DNA from: a virus
DNA length: 23,976 nt
Direction: 5' to 3' (one strand)
Virus record (IMG/VR): IMGVR_UViG_3300035034_000713
Location: 1-23,976 of that record
A program made the position numbers and the translations under genes. Each line of letters begins with the position of its first letter. Within the stretch, counting starts at the first letter, position 1. This document shows positions 9,790 through 18,139 of the stretch, in pieces. The notes under the pieces were generated by a model, which did no database searches, was not told the DNA's origin, and worked only from the letters and a program-made list of their open reading frames with translations.

Positions 9790-9813
9790 CAAAAAAGGGA
9801 GCACTCAGCTCCC
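9790..9813 (-). terminator. Rho-independent terminator after the phosphoesterase gene
   Basis: On the minus strand GGGAGC-TGAGT-GCTCCC is followed by six T residues, a textbook intrinsic terminator between the 435-aa and 758-aa genes. A second, mutually exclusive stem exists: GGAGCAC (9798-9804) can pair with GTGCTCC (9818-9824), which would break the terminator stem. This leaves room for attenuation rather than full termination. Confidence 0.8.
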
Positions 9814-9838
9814 CTTCGTGCTCCTTATGGAACCGGAA

Positions 9839-11146
9839 TCAGTCAGCCGCTCGGCGGGCGAACTCTCCGATCATCTCGTCTGGCTGCCGATGGAGGTAGA
9901 GGCCCCCGACTACGGCCATGTCCGTCACGCTCACGTACTCGTGGTTGACAGCCTTCGTCTCCGTATTGATATGGACGATGTCGAAGCCCATGGACCAGAA
10001 CTCGCCTTCGCAGTAGCTTGCCCGAAGACGGTGCCCACACCCCAGTTGGAGCCACTGGTAGGCTCCCTGAAGGGCGTTCTTCTGGTGGAAGACCTTCCAT
10101 GAGTGGTGGTGACCGTTACAGCCAGGAAGGCCCCAGTTGCGCGCATGAGGGTGGTGGTGGAACAGGAAGGCGTCAGAATACGTCTTGTAGCTCTTCTCCA
10201 CCTGCTTGCGCTGGTCGGCCTTGTTGAAGGCCGCCAGGTCCGCCTTGGCGATGTAATTGATCTCGTACTGGTCCAGGCCGAAGATCTTCGAAACCGTCAA
10301 GCCAAGGAGATCAGAGAGGACGACTTTCAGCGCTGGAGTTTGGTCAGCCAGGTGCCGGAGGAGCCGGTACTCGTGATTGCCTTCGATGTAGTCGATCTGA
10401 CCGTCAACGGCAGCTTCACGAATCGGCTGGAAGATGTTCTCCTGGGCGAACTGGATCCGGCCTACCACATCCCAGTCCCGAGGATCGTTGTTGAAGCGCC
10501 CGAACTCAGGAAGGTCCAGAATGTCACCGCCCAACACGACCGTGTCAGGCTGCACCATCCGAATGGCTGAGAGCAGGGTGCGGAGGTAGAAAGGGTCGAC
10601 TTCGACATCGTGGAGGTCTGAAGCGACAATCAGCGTCTGCACCTTGCTGTTGTGTTGACGATCGTACCGGTCACCCAGATTCACTCGGGAGTTGAATTCT
10701 CGGTAGGTGTCGGCAGCCACATGCTTGGCAATCTGCCGCTCGAGGCCATGTTGGGTCCGGGAGAGCTCCAGACCTGCTTGGCGACGGAACTCCAGGAAGG
10801 TCCCGAAGTACCGGTTCCAGGTGGAATCCGAGATCCCAGTTTCCTTCCTGAAAGCCATGCGAGTGATGTGCCGCTCTGCACCCACCGTACCCTGCATTTC
10901 CCGAAGCCTTTCGATGAGCTCTTCAGGGGTCATGGGCGGGCAGAAAGTGGCCCGCATCTCAGGGATCAAGGCCTGTCCTGTGCCCGTCCCGGATCGGTCG
11001 ATCATGTGAAATTCGCCACTCCGGCGAAGGCGTTGCCCCCGACTCTTGGTCGAGAGGTAGGACTTCCCAAGGTACTCAGCAATCGAGCGAACCGTTGGGA
11101 AGCTGTCGAGGTCGTTCCACAGAGACGCGAACCCCGCATTCTTCAT
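9839..11146 (-). CDS. Calcineurin-like metallophosphoesterase with N-terminal DNA-binding-type domains
   Basis: The product is 435 aa. The catalytic half shows the ordered metallophosphoesterase motifs: D177-x-H179, GGD208-xx-D211, GN257-H258-E, a His cluster at 330-334 and GHHH at 346-348. These residues bind two metal ions in phosphoesterases and in Mre11/SbcD nucleases. The N-terminal 130 residues look like two DNA-binding units. Residues about 17-44 are helix-turn-helix-like ([19 protein letters not shown]). Residues about 75-126 resemble the homing-endonuclease-associated repeat, ending in [22 protein letters not shown]-type sequence. The start overlaps the gp54-like gene stop as ATGA, and an intrinsic terminator follows. 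N4 has no such gene between 53 and 54 as far as I recall, so this looks like an accessory insertion. A nucleic-acid substrate is inferred. An alternative is a general phosphatase with a fused targeting domain. Confidence 0.85.
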   Translation of the reverse strand: MKNAGFASLWNDLDSFPTVRSIAEYLGKSYLSTKSRGQRLRRSGEFHMIDRSGTGTGQALIPEMRATFCPPMTPEELIERLREMQGTVGAERHITRMAFRKETGISDSTWNRYFGTFLEFRRQAGLELSRTQHGLERQIAKHVAADTYREFNSRVNLGDRYDRQHNSKVQTLIVASDLHDVEVDPFYLRTLLSAIRMVQPDTVVLGGDILDLPEFGRFNNDPRDWDVVGRIQFAQENIFQPIREAAVDGQIDYIEGNHEYRLLRHLADQTPALKVVLSDLLGLTVSKIFGLDQYEINYIAKADLAAFNKADQRKQVEKSYKTYSDAFLFHHHPHARNWGLPGCNGHHHSWKVFHQKNALQGAYQWLQLGCGHRLRASYCEGEFWSMGFDIVHINTETKAVNHEYVSVTDMAVVGGLYLHRQPDEMIGEFARRAAD

Positions 11147-11766
11147 GCGTTCACTCCGGCCAGGAGCTTATTGACGATCCGGCCAATAGCCGCGTCGTCA
11201 AGCATGTTGGTGGCGTCTGCGATGGTCCCGCTGTCTGTCGTTCTGCGGACGTTCCAGGTATCGATGAGGGTCTTGGCCGACTTCTGTTCAGCATCCCGCA
11301 GGAAGCCGTCACTCTGGCGCTGGAACAGGATCTTCTGTTTGCCCACCACACTGTCATCGTCGACACCGGCAGCCACGATCTGAGCTTGCTCAGTCAGGCG
11401 CTTCTGGTTGAGCAACGAGGTTTCTGCGATGGCCTTGTCCTTGGTCAGCATGAGGACATCGAATTCAGCATCGAGCTTGCACTTCTGTGCCGTGACCATT
11501 GCCGTCTGCTGGACTTCAGTCAGGATCTGCTGGCTGAGAAGGTCTGCTTCGAGCTCAGCCTTCTCCTTGGCCAGAAGATACTGCAACGAGGTGTTCAGCA
11601 CTGCCTGCAGTGACCCAAGGTAGACCTGAGAATACTCAGGGCCCCTGATACGGTTTCTGGCGTACTCCGCGTCCAGGTGGGCTTTGGTAGCCCGCATCAA
11701 GACATCGAACACCCCCGATCCGTCGAGGGTTGCTTGAGAGAGTTCATCCAAGTTTGCGAGACTCAT
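11143..11766 (-). CDS. Virion structural protein, N4 gp54-like
   Basis: The product is 207 aa, with AGGAG seven bases before ATG 11766. The region [20 protein letters not shown] followed by [18 protein letters not shown] (residues about 20-57) matches a highly conserved block of the N4 gp54 family. The middle is a long Gln/Leu/Glu/Lys coiled coil (about 60-135), and the C-terminus has a WNVRR segment and a short helical tail. N4 gp54 is a virion protein associated with the tail or ejected material. The stop overlaps the phosphoesterase start as ATGA, so the two are probably translationally coupled. Assignment rests on recognised family features and order, not on a search. Confidence 0.7.
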   Translation of the reverse strand: MSLANLDELSQATLDGSGVFDVLMRATKAHLDAEYARNRIRGPEYSQVYLGSLQAVLNTSLQYLLAKEKAELEADLLSQQILTEVQQTAMVTAQKCKLDAEFDVLMLTKDKAIAETSLLNQKRLTEQAQIVAAGVDDDSVVGKQKILFQRQSDGFLRDAEQKSAKTLIDTWNVRRTTDSGTIADATNMLDDAAIGRIVNKLLAGVNA

Positions 11767-11794
11767 CGATCTGCTCCTAGGTCACTGGGCAGGC

Positions 11795-12379
11795 TTACGC
11801 GCCCGAAGCCATGGCTTGGCGTTGGGCGAGCTCTTTCAGCTCCTTTTCAGTCAGGGCGGGAAGTTCTTCGATAGCGAACTCGTTGATGAGCTTGCCCTTC
11901 TTGAACGCCACACCGTTTTTGGTGCGGTCAGTGACAAAGACCTGGCACTTCCGGGACTTGATCATGTTGTAGATGATCCGAGGGACGTGCCAACCCTCGT
12001 CCGAGTTGAATGGGACGTACTTCCGTAGAGAGCCAACGACAGAGTTGCCTGCCGTGAAGACCTCGCCTTCGATGTCTTTCTTGGCCGGGTTCATGCAGGT
12101 GACCCGAATACGGACCAGCTGATTGGCTTCTTGCCGCAAACGCAGGCGGCGTTGAGACTCCGTTTCACCTTCGCCAGAGGTCGGACCAGGTTCTGCAGGA
12201 CTGTTCGCGGCAGCTGCTTTGGCTTCCTCCGCTTCGCGGACAGCCTTGATCTTCTCGGCCAGCTTCTCGGCTCCAATCGAGGGGTGGTAGTTGATCCCGA
12301 GCCGGTCTGCCGTGGCCTTCATGTTCTCGAGGTCAGCCGCCTTCATTGCTTCATCTTCAGAATTGTCTTGGTCATTCAT
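11795..12379 (-). CDS. Capsid-region protein, N4 gp55-like, with N-terminal LEM/SAP-like helices
   Basis: The product is 194 aa. Residues about 18-48 (LENMKATADRLGINYHPSIG followed by a charged helix) look like a small LEM/HeH/SAP-type helical domain. An Ala/Pro/Glu linker follows. A conserved C-terminal block includes VTCMNPAKKDIEGEVF, YVPFNSDEGWHVPRIIYNM and NEFAIEELPALTEKELKELA. This C-terminal block is typical of a conserved protein encoded next to the capsid gene in N4-like and related podoviruses. The ribosome site is weak (GGAAG). It lies 78 nt after the capsid gene, beyond a strong hairpin, so its expression is probably lower than that of the capsid protein. Role unproven; possibly head decoration or completion. 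Confidence 0.6.
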   Translation of the reverse strand: MNDQDNSEDEAMKAADLENMKATADRLGINYHPSIGAEKLAEKIKAVREAEEAKAAAANSPAEPGPTSGEGETESQRRLRLRQEANQLVRIRVTCMNPAKKDIEGEVFTAGNSVVGSLRKYVPFNSDEGWHVPRIIYNMIKSRKCQVFVTDRTKNGVAFKKGKLINEFAIEELPALTEKELKELAQRQAMASGA

Positions 12380-12409
12380 GGGGAGCTTCCAGGTCAGGTG
12401 GGGGTGAAA

Positions 12410-12433
12410 GGGCCCCGGAATGGTCCGGGGCCC
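12410..12433 (-). terminator. Strong GC hairpin after the major capsid gene
   Basis: A perfect 10-bp stem GGGCCCCGGA/TCCGGGGCCC encloses the loop ATGG. On the minus strand it is followed by TTTC, a short T run. It lies 24 nt past the capsid stop, a position where many phages place a partial terminator to uncouple capsid expression from downstream genes. Confidence 0.65.
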
Positions 12434-12438
12434 CAGAT

Positions 12439-12457
12439 CACGTACGTGGGTACGTGC
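12439..12457. repeat. CACGTACGTG palindrome next to capsid stop (late-block element 5)
   Basis: A perfect 10-bp palindrome CACGTACGTG (12439-12448) is followed by a second TACGTG (12451-12456), directly adjoining the capsid stop codon. It resembles the TACGTAAGTGC palindromes found in other gaps of the late block, but it is the most divergent of the five. Confidence 0.45.
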
Positions 12458-13624
12458 TTACAGCGGCGCGGCGGTCTTGACCAGCGCGATGCGTTCCGGA
12501 CGGAGAGCCATGAAACCGTAGTACCACTTGATGGACATGAAGCCCGTCTCATCATAGGGGTCATCACGAGTAGGCATGGATTCACCAGGCTTCCTGTGGG
12601 TGATCTTGAACTTCACGGTCTTTCCATCGGTCTGGAAACCAATGGTCGTGAAGCTCGCGTCGCCCACCACCAGCATCGGGAACACGTCGAACTCGGTACC
12701 GGTCTTGTAGTGCGTGGAGTTGGCCGTTGCGTCCGCACCAGCACCTGCCCACTTCAGCATTTCCGGCACGACCACGAGGCGGAAGTTGCCCACCGAACCC
12801 CACTCACCGTTCAGGGGGGTGGCCCCAGCGGCGTACTTCTGTACCGGAATGAAGGCCCGCTCACCATGGAGGTCCACCATGGCTTCGATGAGCGGCTGCA
12901 GTTCCGAGCCGATGTACATCACGCGGCAAGCCGGGATGGTTGCGGTGTCGATCATCCGCGTACCCGTGATCACCTTGGTGTGCTTCGGCGTACGGTTGTT
13001 GTCGAGGTCGATGGCCAGGCGCATGAGATCCCCGTAGGTCACCTCATCGGCTGCATCGATCTCAGCATCTGCCGTTGCGTCACCCGCGAAGCGCACGACA
13101 CCTGCAGCACCCAGAAGGTCGATCTGAAGCGCGGCTTCAGTGATCTCGACGGCACCGTTGACCATCTCGCGGTTGATGTGCATGCGCAGCCCGGAGTCCG
13201 AATCGAAGTCCACGGATTCCTGGGTGTACTCGTCGAAGAAGCCGAACTTCTCGATCGAGCCTTCAAGCTGCTTGCGCTTGAAGCCCACCCGGTTGACGCG
13301 GCCACCGTTCTCCGTGAGGGTCGGCAGCTTGCCGGTGATGGTGCCCACGTCACGGCTGGAGCCGTACAGGTTGCCGTCAGCGATGACAGAACCTGCAGCA
13401 TCCAGACCTTGGCTGTTCACGTTCTCGTCGTCGAGCAACGGGATGTAGTGGAAGCGCTTGATGGTCTTGCCCATGTGCTTCGGCATGGACGCGACATCAG
13501 CCGCCAGCATGAAGTATTGCTCACGGCGAGCTTCAATCAGAGCTTCCTTCTGGTAGAAGAACTCGGAAAGCTGACCACCAACAGAGGAGGCAGTACCTCC
13601 AGCCGGATCGTTGTATTCACGCAT
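12458..13624 (-). CDS. Major capsid protein, N4 gp56 family
   Basis: The product is 388 aa, close to the roughly 400 aa of N4 gp56. AGGAG lies nine bases before ATG 13624. The N-terminus has [18 protein letters not shown] (about 22-39). The C-terminal third carries the segment [20 protein letters not shown], then [11 protein letters not shown], and ends with [20 protein letters not shown]. These are recognisable blocks of the N4-gp56 family (HK97-like fold), which forms the icosahedral shell. The scaffold gene lies 28 nt upstream and a strong hairpin follows the stop, the usual setting for a highly expressed capsid gene. No frameshift or processing site was seen. Confidence 0.92.
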   Translation of the reverse strand: MREYNDPAGGTASSVGGQLSEFFYQKEALIEARREQYFMLAADVASMPKHMGKTIKRFHYIPLLDDENVNSQGLDAAGSVIADGNLYGSSRDVGTITGKLPTLTENGGRVNRVGFKRKQLEGSIEKFGFFDEYTQESVDFDSDSGLRMHINREMVNGAVEITEAALQIDLLGAAGVVRFAGDATADAEIDAADEVTYGDLMRLAIDLDNNRTPKHTKVITGTRMIDTATIPACRVMYIGSELQPLIEAMVDLHGERAFIPVQKYAAGATPLNGEWGSVGNFRLVVVPEMLKWAGAGADATANSTHYKTGTEFDVFPMLVVGDASFTTIGFQTDGKTVKFKITHRKPGESMPTRDDPYDETGFMSIKWYYGFMALRPERIALVKTAAPL

Positions 13625-13652
13625 TTGGACTTACTCCTAACAATTGATTGAG

Positions 13653-14855
13653 TTACATGAGTCGTGAGTCGATCTGCTTCTTGAACTCCTCATCAGACAA
13701 AGCCAGGGGATTAAAATCGCCTGCTGGCTTCCTGGTGGAAGTGTCGGTCCGCGTGGGGCTTGCAGCCCGCCTTTTGTCATCCCGTTTCGGATCCTTCTTG
13801 CCGTTACCATCTGGCTTCACCTCACGCTTGGCAGGAGCTTCCGACGCTGAACTGTTTTGGCTCAGGTGGTTGAAACCTCCGCGTTCGTGAATAGCTGCAC
13901 CAACTTGTTGGTAGGCCTCGAGATCCGACAGGCCATTCAAGCGACCAAGCGCACGCTCTCGCTCCATCTCAGTGCTGATCACGTCGTACACACCACGAGC
14001 TATGTGCTCGTTGATGACTTCGATCAGTTGAGGGGCTTGCGTGATTGCCTGTTTACTGGAGCCATCCCACTTGTTACCCACGATATCAATCGTTTTCCGG
14101 TACGTCGGCGTGTCCTGGATTTTGTCCAGTACCTCGTCCAGCTCGATCTCTTTGTCGCTGACGGCGTAAGTGCCCGGCTTGTATTCGCTTCTTCCTTCTT
14201 CCTCTTCTTCGACATCCAGCGGATCAATCCCGCTGTCTTTCACCAGCTTTCTAACTGCCGAAGGGTCTTTCTTCTGCAGGTCAATCAGGTAGGTGAGCTT
14301 CTCCTCGCTGAGGAGCTCGTTGTTCTCGAGCATCTTCAGCAACTTCAGGTTTGGTTTGAGAGCCGCCATCTTCTTGTTGTAGTTCGCACCCATCTGCATG
14401 AGGGTGATGGCGTCGTCGACAGAGTCGACTTTCATCTCTTTCCCGTTCGCCTTGAAGGGTTTGGTGATCTGTTCGTAGAAGCCTTTGTAGTCAGGCTCTT
14501 CGCCTTCACCCTTGGGCTCGTCGCGCTTGTCAGTAGCCTTGGACGGGTCGTCGTCGTCGGCCCCCTGGCTTTCAGCCGGGGCCTCCTCCTCGCCCTCATC
14601 CTTTTCACCAACCGGAGGAGCGTTTGGGGCTTGCTCCTCGTCATCTTCCTCTTGTTCGGGCGCTTCAAGAGCAGCCTGTTCCTGCTCCTCTTGCTCTTCG
14701 CTCGCCTTACCAAGGTCGCCAGTTTCTACTGCCGGGGTATCCGGGTCCGGCTCATCCTGCGTACCAGGAGCGGATTGGTCCTCCTCTTCGAAGAGGCTGG
14801 GATCCAGATTCTTGAGCTCTTCGTCGGACAGCTCATAGAGTTTTTCCGGGCTCAT
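13653..14855 (-). CDS. Head scaffold/assembly protein, N4 gp57-like
   Basis: The product is 400 aa. Residues 1-125 are extremely acidic (long Glu/Asp runs with Gln, Pro and Ala). A conserved core at about 127-205 (FYEQITKPFKANGKEMKVDS, DDAITLMQMGANYNKKMAAL and a Lys-rich helix) is typical of the capsid assembly or scaffold proteins of N4-like phages. The C-terminus is basic and low in complexity, then ends in a helix (LSDEEFKKQIDSRLM), as expected where scaffolds contact the shell. It sits directly before the major capsid gene. Its ATG overlaps the stop of the 114-aa gene as ATGA. The same N4 position has sometimes been labelled tape measure; scaffold fits the composition better. Confidence 0.7.
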   Translation of the reverse strand: MSPEKLYELSDEELKNLDPSLFEEEDQSAPGTQDEPDPDTPAVETGDLGKASEEQEEQEQAALEAPEQEEDDEEQAPNAPPVGEKDEGEEEAPAESQGADDDDPSKATDKRDEPKGEGEEPDYKGFYEQITKPFKANGKEMKVDSVDDAITLMQMGANYNKKMAALKPNLKLLKMLENNELLSEEKLTYLIDLQKKDPSAVRKLVKDSGIDPLDVEEEEEGRSEYKPGTYAVSDKEIELDEVLDKIQDTPTYRKTIDIVGNKWDGSSKQAITQAPQLIEVINEHIARGVYDVISTEMERERALGRLNGLSDLEAYQQVGAAIHERGGFNHLSQNSSASEAPAKREVKPDGNGKKDPKRDDKRRAASPTRTDTSTRKPAGDFNPLALSDEEFKKQIDSRLM

Positions 14856-15196
14856 TCACTGATCTCCTCTGCCAAGATTTGCTCCCGCATGCTCTCGGCT
14901 TCCTCGATAGCCCCTGCGGCGTGATCAGCCAGCATGAGCTTGGTCCGGAGAAAGTCCTTGAAGCAGGCAATCGCGTCGATCTGCCGCAGCAGACACGCCT
15001 GTTGCTCGGGCTTTTGCATAACAGAGTCGGTACGCGCTTGAACGAGGCGGATGGCCTCTTGCTCGAGATACCCAGACAGAACGACCGTCTGGAAATCTCG
15101 GCTCTTCTGGAGGCGCTCGATAGCGGCACCCAGGTCGCGTGCTTGACGGTTGCTATTGATGTTGGCGTCGAGTTGGTCAATGAGTGATTCAGTCAT
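14852..15196 (-). CDS. Small helical head-region protein, N4 gp58-like position
   Basis: The product is 114 aa and almost entirely helical. The core (DLGAAIERLQKSRDFQTVVL near 21-40, GYLEQEAIRLVQ near 42-53, then a Gln-rich helix and LRTKLMLADHA) follows a pattern common in small proteins encoded between portal and scaffold in podoviruses. AGGAAG lies about ten bases upstream of ATG 15196, and the stop overlaps the scaffold start (ATGA). It follows a 115-nt gap with a palindrome. Function is unknown; an assembly role is inferred from position only. Confidence 0.6.
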   Translation of the reverse strand: MTESLIDQLDANINSNRQARDLGAAIERLQKSRDFQTVVLSGYLEQEAIRLVQARTDSVMQKPEQQACLLRQIDAIACFKDFLRTKLMLADHAAGAIEEAESMREQILAEEISE

Positions 15197-15257
15197 ATTG
15201 GTTACTCTTCCTACCGTTGTCGTAGAAGGTTAGGGCTGACATCCCGAAGGAAGATCA

Positions 15258-15277
15258 AAGCACCTACGTAAGTGCTT
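15258..15277. repeat. Late-block palindrome 1 (AAGCAC-NTACGTAN-GTGCTT)
   Basis: The 20-bp sequence from AAGCAC to GTGCTT is a palindrome with one mismatched pair, centred on TACGTA, in the 115-nt gap between portal and the 114-aa gene. The TACGTAAGTGC core recurs in other late-block gaps. As RNA it could form a short hairpin, but no T run follows, so a protein-binding or promoter-linked site is as likely as a terminator. Confidence 0.6.
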
Positions 15278-15311
15278 ATCCGGTCAGCGGAAAGAACCTT
15301 AATACAGAAGT

Positions 15312-17510
15312 TCATTCAGGCCGAAATTTTTCTAACGTTTTCAAGAAGTCCTGGATGGCCGCAGTAGCTTGGTCCTCCCTTTCAAACGCTCGATCCAAGA
15401 GTTTCAACTTGGCTTGGGAGTTGGCCTGTTCTGCTGTCTGTTGCAGGGCCCGAACCTGGCTGACACCAGACTCTTGTTCCACAAAGTTCAAGTTGGCCTG
15501 GTCCGTCTCACTTCTGAGGTTCTCCTCTTTAGCCCCTTCGGTAATGGCCTTGGCAGTGCGGAGATCTGCATCTGCCCGCTCACGCATGGCCTTGCCATCA
15601 AGCTCTGCAATCTCTTTCTGCAGCTTCTCGATCGTGAGGAGCTGGATCTGTTCCTGGTAGGGGTCCGGTTCCGGTCGATACTCCTCGATGTCCTTGGCCA
15701 GGTCAGGCATCTTCCGGAGGCGCATCAGGCTGGCCAGGAGCTTCCGGCGCATGGCTGGATCTTCGTCAGGGCCCACCGTCTGTAGGATGTAGGCAATGTC
15801 CTCTGCCTGGGAGTGCTCTTCCTCGGCGGTACTGATGCTCAAACGCAGGTCGAAGTTCCCGGCCAGGTCATCACGCCGAACCTTCACAAACTGGTCATTT
15901 GTGACGCGAACTACTTCCTCTTCGGAGAGGAACTCCTGATTCATGGAGATCAGCTTACGGGCAATATCGATCAGGCCTTGGGACAGGCGACGGAGAATGC
16001 CCAATTCGCGCTTGGAAGCTGCGTCGAGGACACCCCGGACACCGGTGGCCAGCTTCCCAAGAGACTCGCCTGAGAGCCCACCAGAGAAGGCTTTCACACC
16101 AGTCATGGACTCAGCTTCTTCATTCTGAAGCTGAAGCATGAACTGAGCAGAGTTGGGGATCTCTGGATACTGGTGCATGAAGATGGCGTGGCGAGGATCT
16201 GCGATCGTCGGGTTGAACTCGTAGTCCTGACCCTCTTCGAATTTGCGCCTATTCACTGTGTCCAAAGCGTCTTTTCGAACGCCTTGTTGCGCGTTGGCGC
16301 TCTTACCCATGAGGTCGATCATGCCCCGGGTGACGGCACCAAGAATCTTCTGATTGTCGATTAGAAGTTCCCCATCAGGCTCACCATAGATCGCCTTACG
16401 GACAGGGAGATACTGCACTTTGACGAAAGGAAGGCCTTGATCCGGGTAGGGGTTATCCTCCATACGGATCAGCGTGTCACCTACCCAAGCAGCGACAAAA
16501 GGACGTACAACACCAGTACCGTCAACATCGCGGAATCCCCAATACTCGTGTACGACGAATTTCTTACGCGCCTCATCGTCAAAGTTAAAGTTGCGTGATT
16601 CGTCGTCTGGGTGTGCATGGTCAGGTTCTCCAAGGGGGCTGTTGGTTTCAAGATTGATGTTGTCCAGGTTCTTGTAACGCCCGTCCTTTCTGAGTAGGGA
16701 CAGTGACGACTCAAAACGGTGGGTAATGAAGCCAGCCTTGTCCAGATCCCCTTTGCAGGTTGGATCCACAATGACATTTCGGTAGTCACAGACTTCCAGG
16801 CTAGGCTGGTTGCGTATGGTGCGAGATTCTTCGACTTCTTCAACACCATCCGCGACTGGCTCGATGGCTTCTCCCTCTTCCATGCTCAGCTCGAAAGCTT
16901 TCTGCATGGGTTCCGGCAGTTCGAAGAAGGCCCCAGGGTCACTGGCTTTTAGCTCAGCCATCTCCTGGACGATTGGGGCAAATTGCGGATTCACAAAGTA
17001 GCGGTAGGCAGTTCTCTCGACCTTCTGGGTTTTCTCTTCGAACTCCCAAGCCAGTTTGACGAAGACTGTTCCTTCATCGACTGCAGTACGAACATACTCA
17101 TCGATAAAGGCTGTCTTCTTCAGTTTCGTGTTGAACTGGTTGTTCAGAAGGATCTGGTTCTGTTCTGCCCCCTTCACGTCTTCCCAAGAAACGGGGCTGA
17201 CATTGAAAACGCTTGGGGTAGAGAGGAAGGGTTCGCTCAAGGCGGCGTAGCGCCATTCCGCTTGTTTGCGGATCAATTTCGGCTGAACAGAGGAGGCATT
17301 TTTTGATGTTTTGACTTTCGCGCGATTTTTGACATGTAGGTTGTCAAGCCACTCATCGATACGGGTTACCCCCGAATCGTGAGAAGCACGGGCCTCTTCG
17401 AGGTCTTTTTTCAGCTCCAGCAGCGTGGGCTCACGCTCCCAATTCGTCAGCTTCTCTGCTGACACGGTATCTTGTGGCTCCACCGTCTGTTCTTCCGGCA
17501 TTGGCTGCAT
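15312..17510 (-). CDS. Portal protein, N4 gp59-like
   Basis: The product is 732 aa, near the N4 portal length. The N-terminal region has a conserved WREP-like opening, then KLIRKQAEWRYAALSEPFLS (about 77-96) and NQFNTKLKKTAFIDEYVRTA. The central part has VCDYRNVIVDPTC, VVHEYWGFRDVDG, a loop DNPYPDQGLPFVKVQY and a long helix region around LLIDNQKILGAVTRGMIDLM. The C-terminal 130 residues are a Gln/Glu-rich coiled coil. These fit the portal ring through which DNA is packaged and leaves. Two start codons are possible: 17510 has GAGG only two bases upstream, while 17501 has it eleven bases upstream. The earlier one is listed. It begins a run of head-assembly genes and is preceded by a palindrome. 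Confidence 0.88.
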   Translation of the reverse strand: MQPMPEEQTVEPQDTVSAEKLTNWEREPTLLELKKDLEEARASHDSGVTRIDEWLDNLHVKNRAKVKTSKNASSVQPKLIRKQAEWRYAALSEPFLSTPSVFNVSPVSWEDVKGAEQNQILLNNQFNTKLKKTAFIDEYVRTAVDEGTVFVKLAWEFEEKTQKVERTAYRYFVNPQFAPIVQEMAELKASDPGAFFELPEPMQKAFELSMEEGEAIEPVADGVEEVEESRTIRNQPSLEVCDYRNVIVDPTCKGDLDKAGFITHRFESSLSLLRKDGRYKNLDNINLETNSPLGEPDHAHPDDESRNFNFDDEARKKFVVHEYWGFRDVDGTGVVRPFVAAWVGDTLIRMEDNPYPDQGLPFVKVQYLPVRKAIYGEPDGELLIDNQKILGAVTRGMIDLMGKSANAQQGVRKDALDTVNRRKFEEGQDYEFNPTIADPRHAIFMHQYPEIPNSAQFMLQLQNEEAESMTGVKAFSGGLSGESLGKLATGVRGVLDAASKRELGILRRLSQGLIDIARKLISMNQEFLSEEEVVRVTNDQFVKVRRDDLAGNFDLRLSISTAEEEHSQAEDIAYILQTVGPDEDPAMRRKLLASLMRLRKMPDLAKDIEEYRPEPDPYQEQIQLLTIEKLQKEIAELDGKAMRERADADLRTAKAITEGAKEENLRSETDQANLNFVEQESGVSQVRALQQTAEQANSQAKLKLLDRAFEREDQATAAIQDFLKTLEKFRPE

Positions 17511-17530
17511 GGCCTCTTCAGGTGAGTTGC

Positions 17531-17552
17531 TGCGTACTCACGTAAGTGCGTA
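17531..17552. repeat. Late-block palindrome 2, between portal and dUTPase
   Basis: An imperfect palindrome TGCGTACTCACGTAAGTGCG (plus two bases) is centred on ACGT and shares ACGTAAGTGC with palindrome 1 and TGCGTACTCAC with palindrome 4. It lies in the 83-nt divergent gap between the leftward portal gene and the rightward dUTPase gene. A weak rightward promoter, TTGCTG (17527) and TATAGC (17551) with an 18-nt spacer, would straddle it, so the element could act as an operator for one or both genes. Confidence 0.5.
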
Positions 17553-17593
17553 TAGCCGCTCATGTTAATCACACTTGCCAAGGACCACCTAAA

Positions 17594-18031
17594 ATGAATA
17601 TCAAGCCGATCCACCCCAACTTTCAGATGCCTACCCGTTCTTCCAAACTGGCCGGAGGTTTCGACCTTTTCATGCCTGAAGCAGGGAGAGTGTTTACCGG
17701 AGACGCATTCGGACGCCTCTTTGGTCTTGGTTTTGCTGCCGAAGTGCCGTATGGCCATGTGGCGCTACTTTTGCCTCGTTCAGGCGTAGGAGCCAAGAAC
17801 GGCCTTGCGCTCAACAACACCTGTGGGGTGATCGATTCAGATTACCGAGGGGAGTGGAAGGCATCATTGCGGGTCCACAACTGCCTATCGTTCGAATGGG
17901 AGGCGGGTGATCGTTTGCTGCAGATGCTGATCGTCCCGGTGTACATGCCGAACTTCTGTGAGGTCGATGAACTCAGCGAAACCACCCGAGGTGAAGGCGG
18001 ATTTGGTTCCACTGGAAAGGCTGGGGCATAG
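17594..18031 (+). CDS. dut: dUTP diphosphatase (dUTPase)
   Basis: The product is 145 aa, the normal size for a trimeric dUTPase subunit. All five motifs are present: motif 1 AGGFDL (20-25), motif 2 PRSG (61-64), motif 3 GVIDSDYRGE (78-87, with catalytic Asp81 and Tyr84), motif 4 GDRLLQM (105-111) and motif 5 RGEGGFGSTG (132-141). It hydrolyses dUTP to dUMP and pyrophosphate, supplying dTMP precursor and limiting uracil in phage DNA. ATG 17594 is chosen because AAGGA lies nine bases upstream; the frame extends to a GTG at 17546 without family support. It is the only plus-strand gene inside the leftward late block and faces the connector gene across a 16-bp hairpin. It looks like an inserted, separately controlled gene. 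Confidence 0.95.
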   Translation: MNIKPIHPNFQMPTRSSKLAGGFDLFMPEAGRVFTGDAFGRLFGLGFAAEVPYGHVALLLPRSGVGAKNGLALNNTCGVIDSDYRGEWKASLRVHNCLSFEWEAGDRLLQMLIVPVYMPNFCEVDELSETTRGEGGFGSTGKAGA

Positions 18032-18101
18032 TCATCTGACCGTTCCCAACGAACGCAAGGAGGTGATCCCAATCTCCGAGGCGGCTCCGGTTATCCGCCA
18101 T

Positions 18102-18136
18102 CCCAGGGCGTACCCGCGAAGCGGGTACGCCCTGGG
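18102..18136. terminator. Perfect 16-bp hairpin with GCGAAGC tip between convergent genes
   Basis: CCCAGGGCGTACCCGC (18102-18117) and its exact complement (18121-18136) flank the loop GAA. It lies between the convergent dUTPase and connector genes, 3 nt from the connector stop, so a bidirectional terminator is the simplest reading. No T run follows on either strand. The tip GCGAAGC is the known extra-stable DNA mini-hairpin, of the same GCGNAGC class as the N4 vRNAP promoter P2 tip. Confidence 0.6.
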
Positions 18137-18139
18137 GCT

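Noticed and set aside
12131-13651. 506-codon plus-strand open frame opposite the capsid gene
   Set aside because: It is antisense to the well-supported capsid and gp55-like genes; its composition is that expected from the complement of GC-rich coding DNA.
13857-14924. 355-codon plus-strand open frame
   Set aside because: It is antisense to the scaffold gene; its Leu/Val-rich product reflects the complement of Glu/Lys/Asp codons.
17546-17593. GTG-initiated extension of dUTPase
   Set aside because: AAGGA is correctly spaced for ATG 17594, and the product then has standard dUTPase length; the extension would include the palindrome and lacks support.
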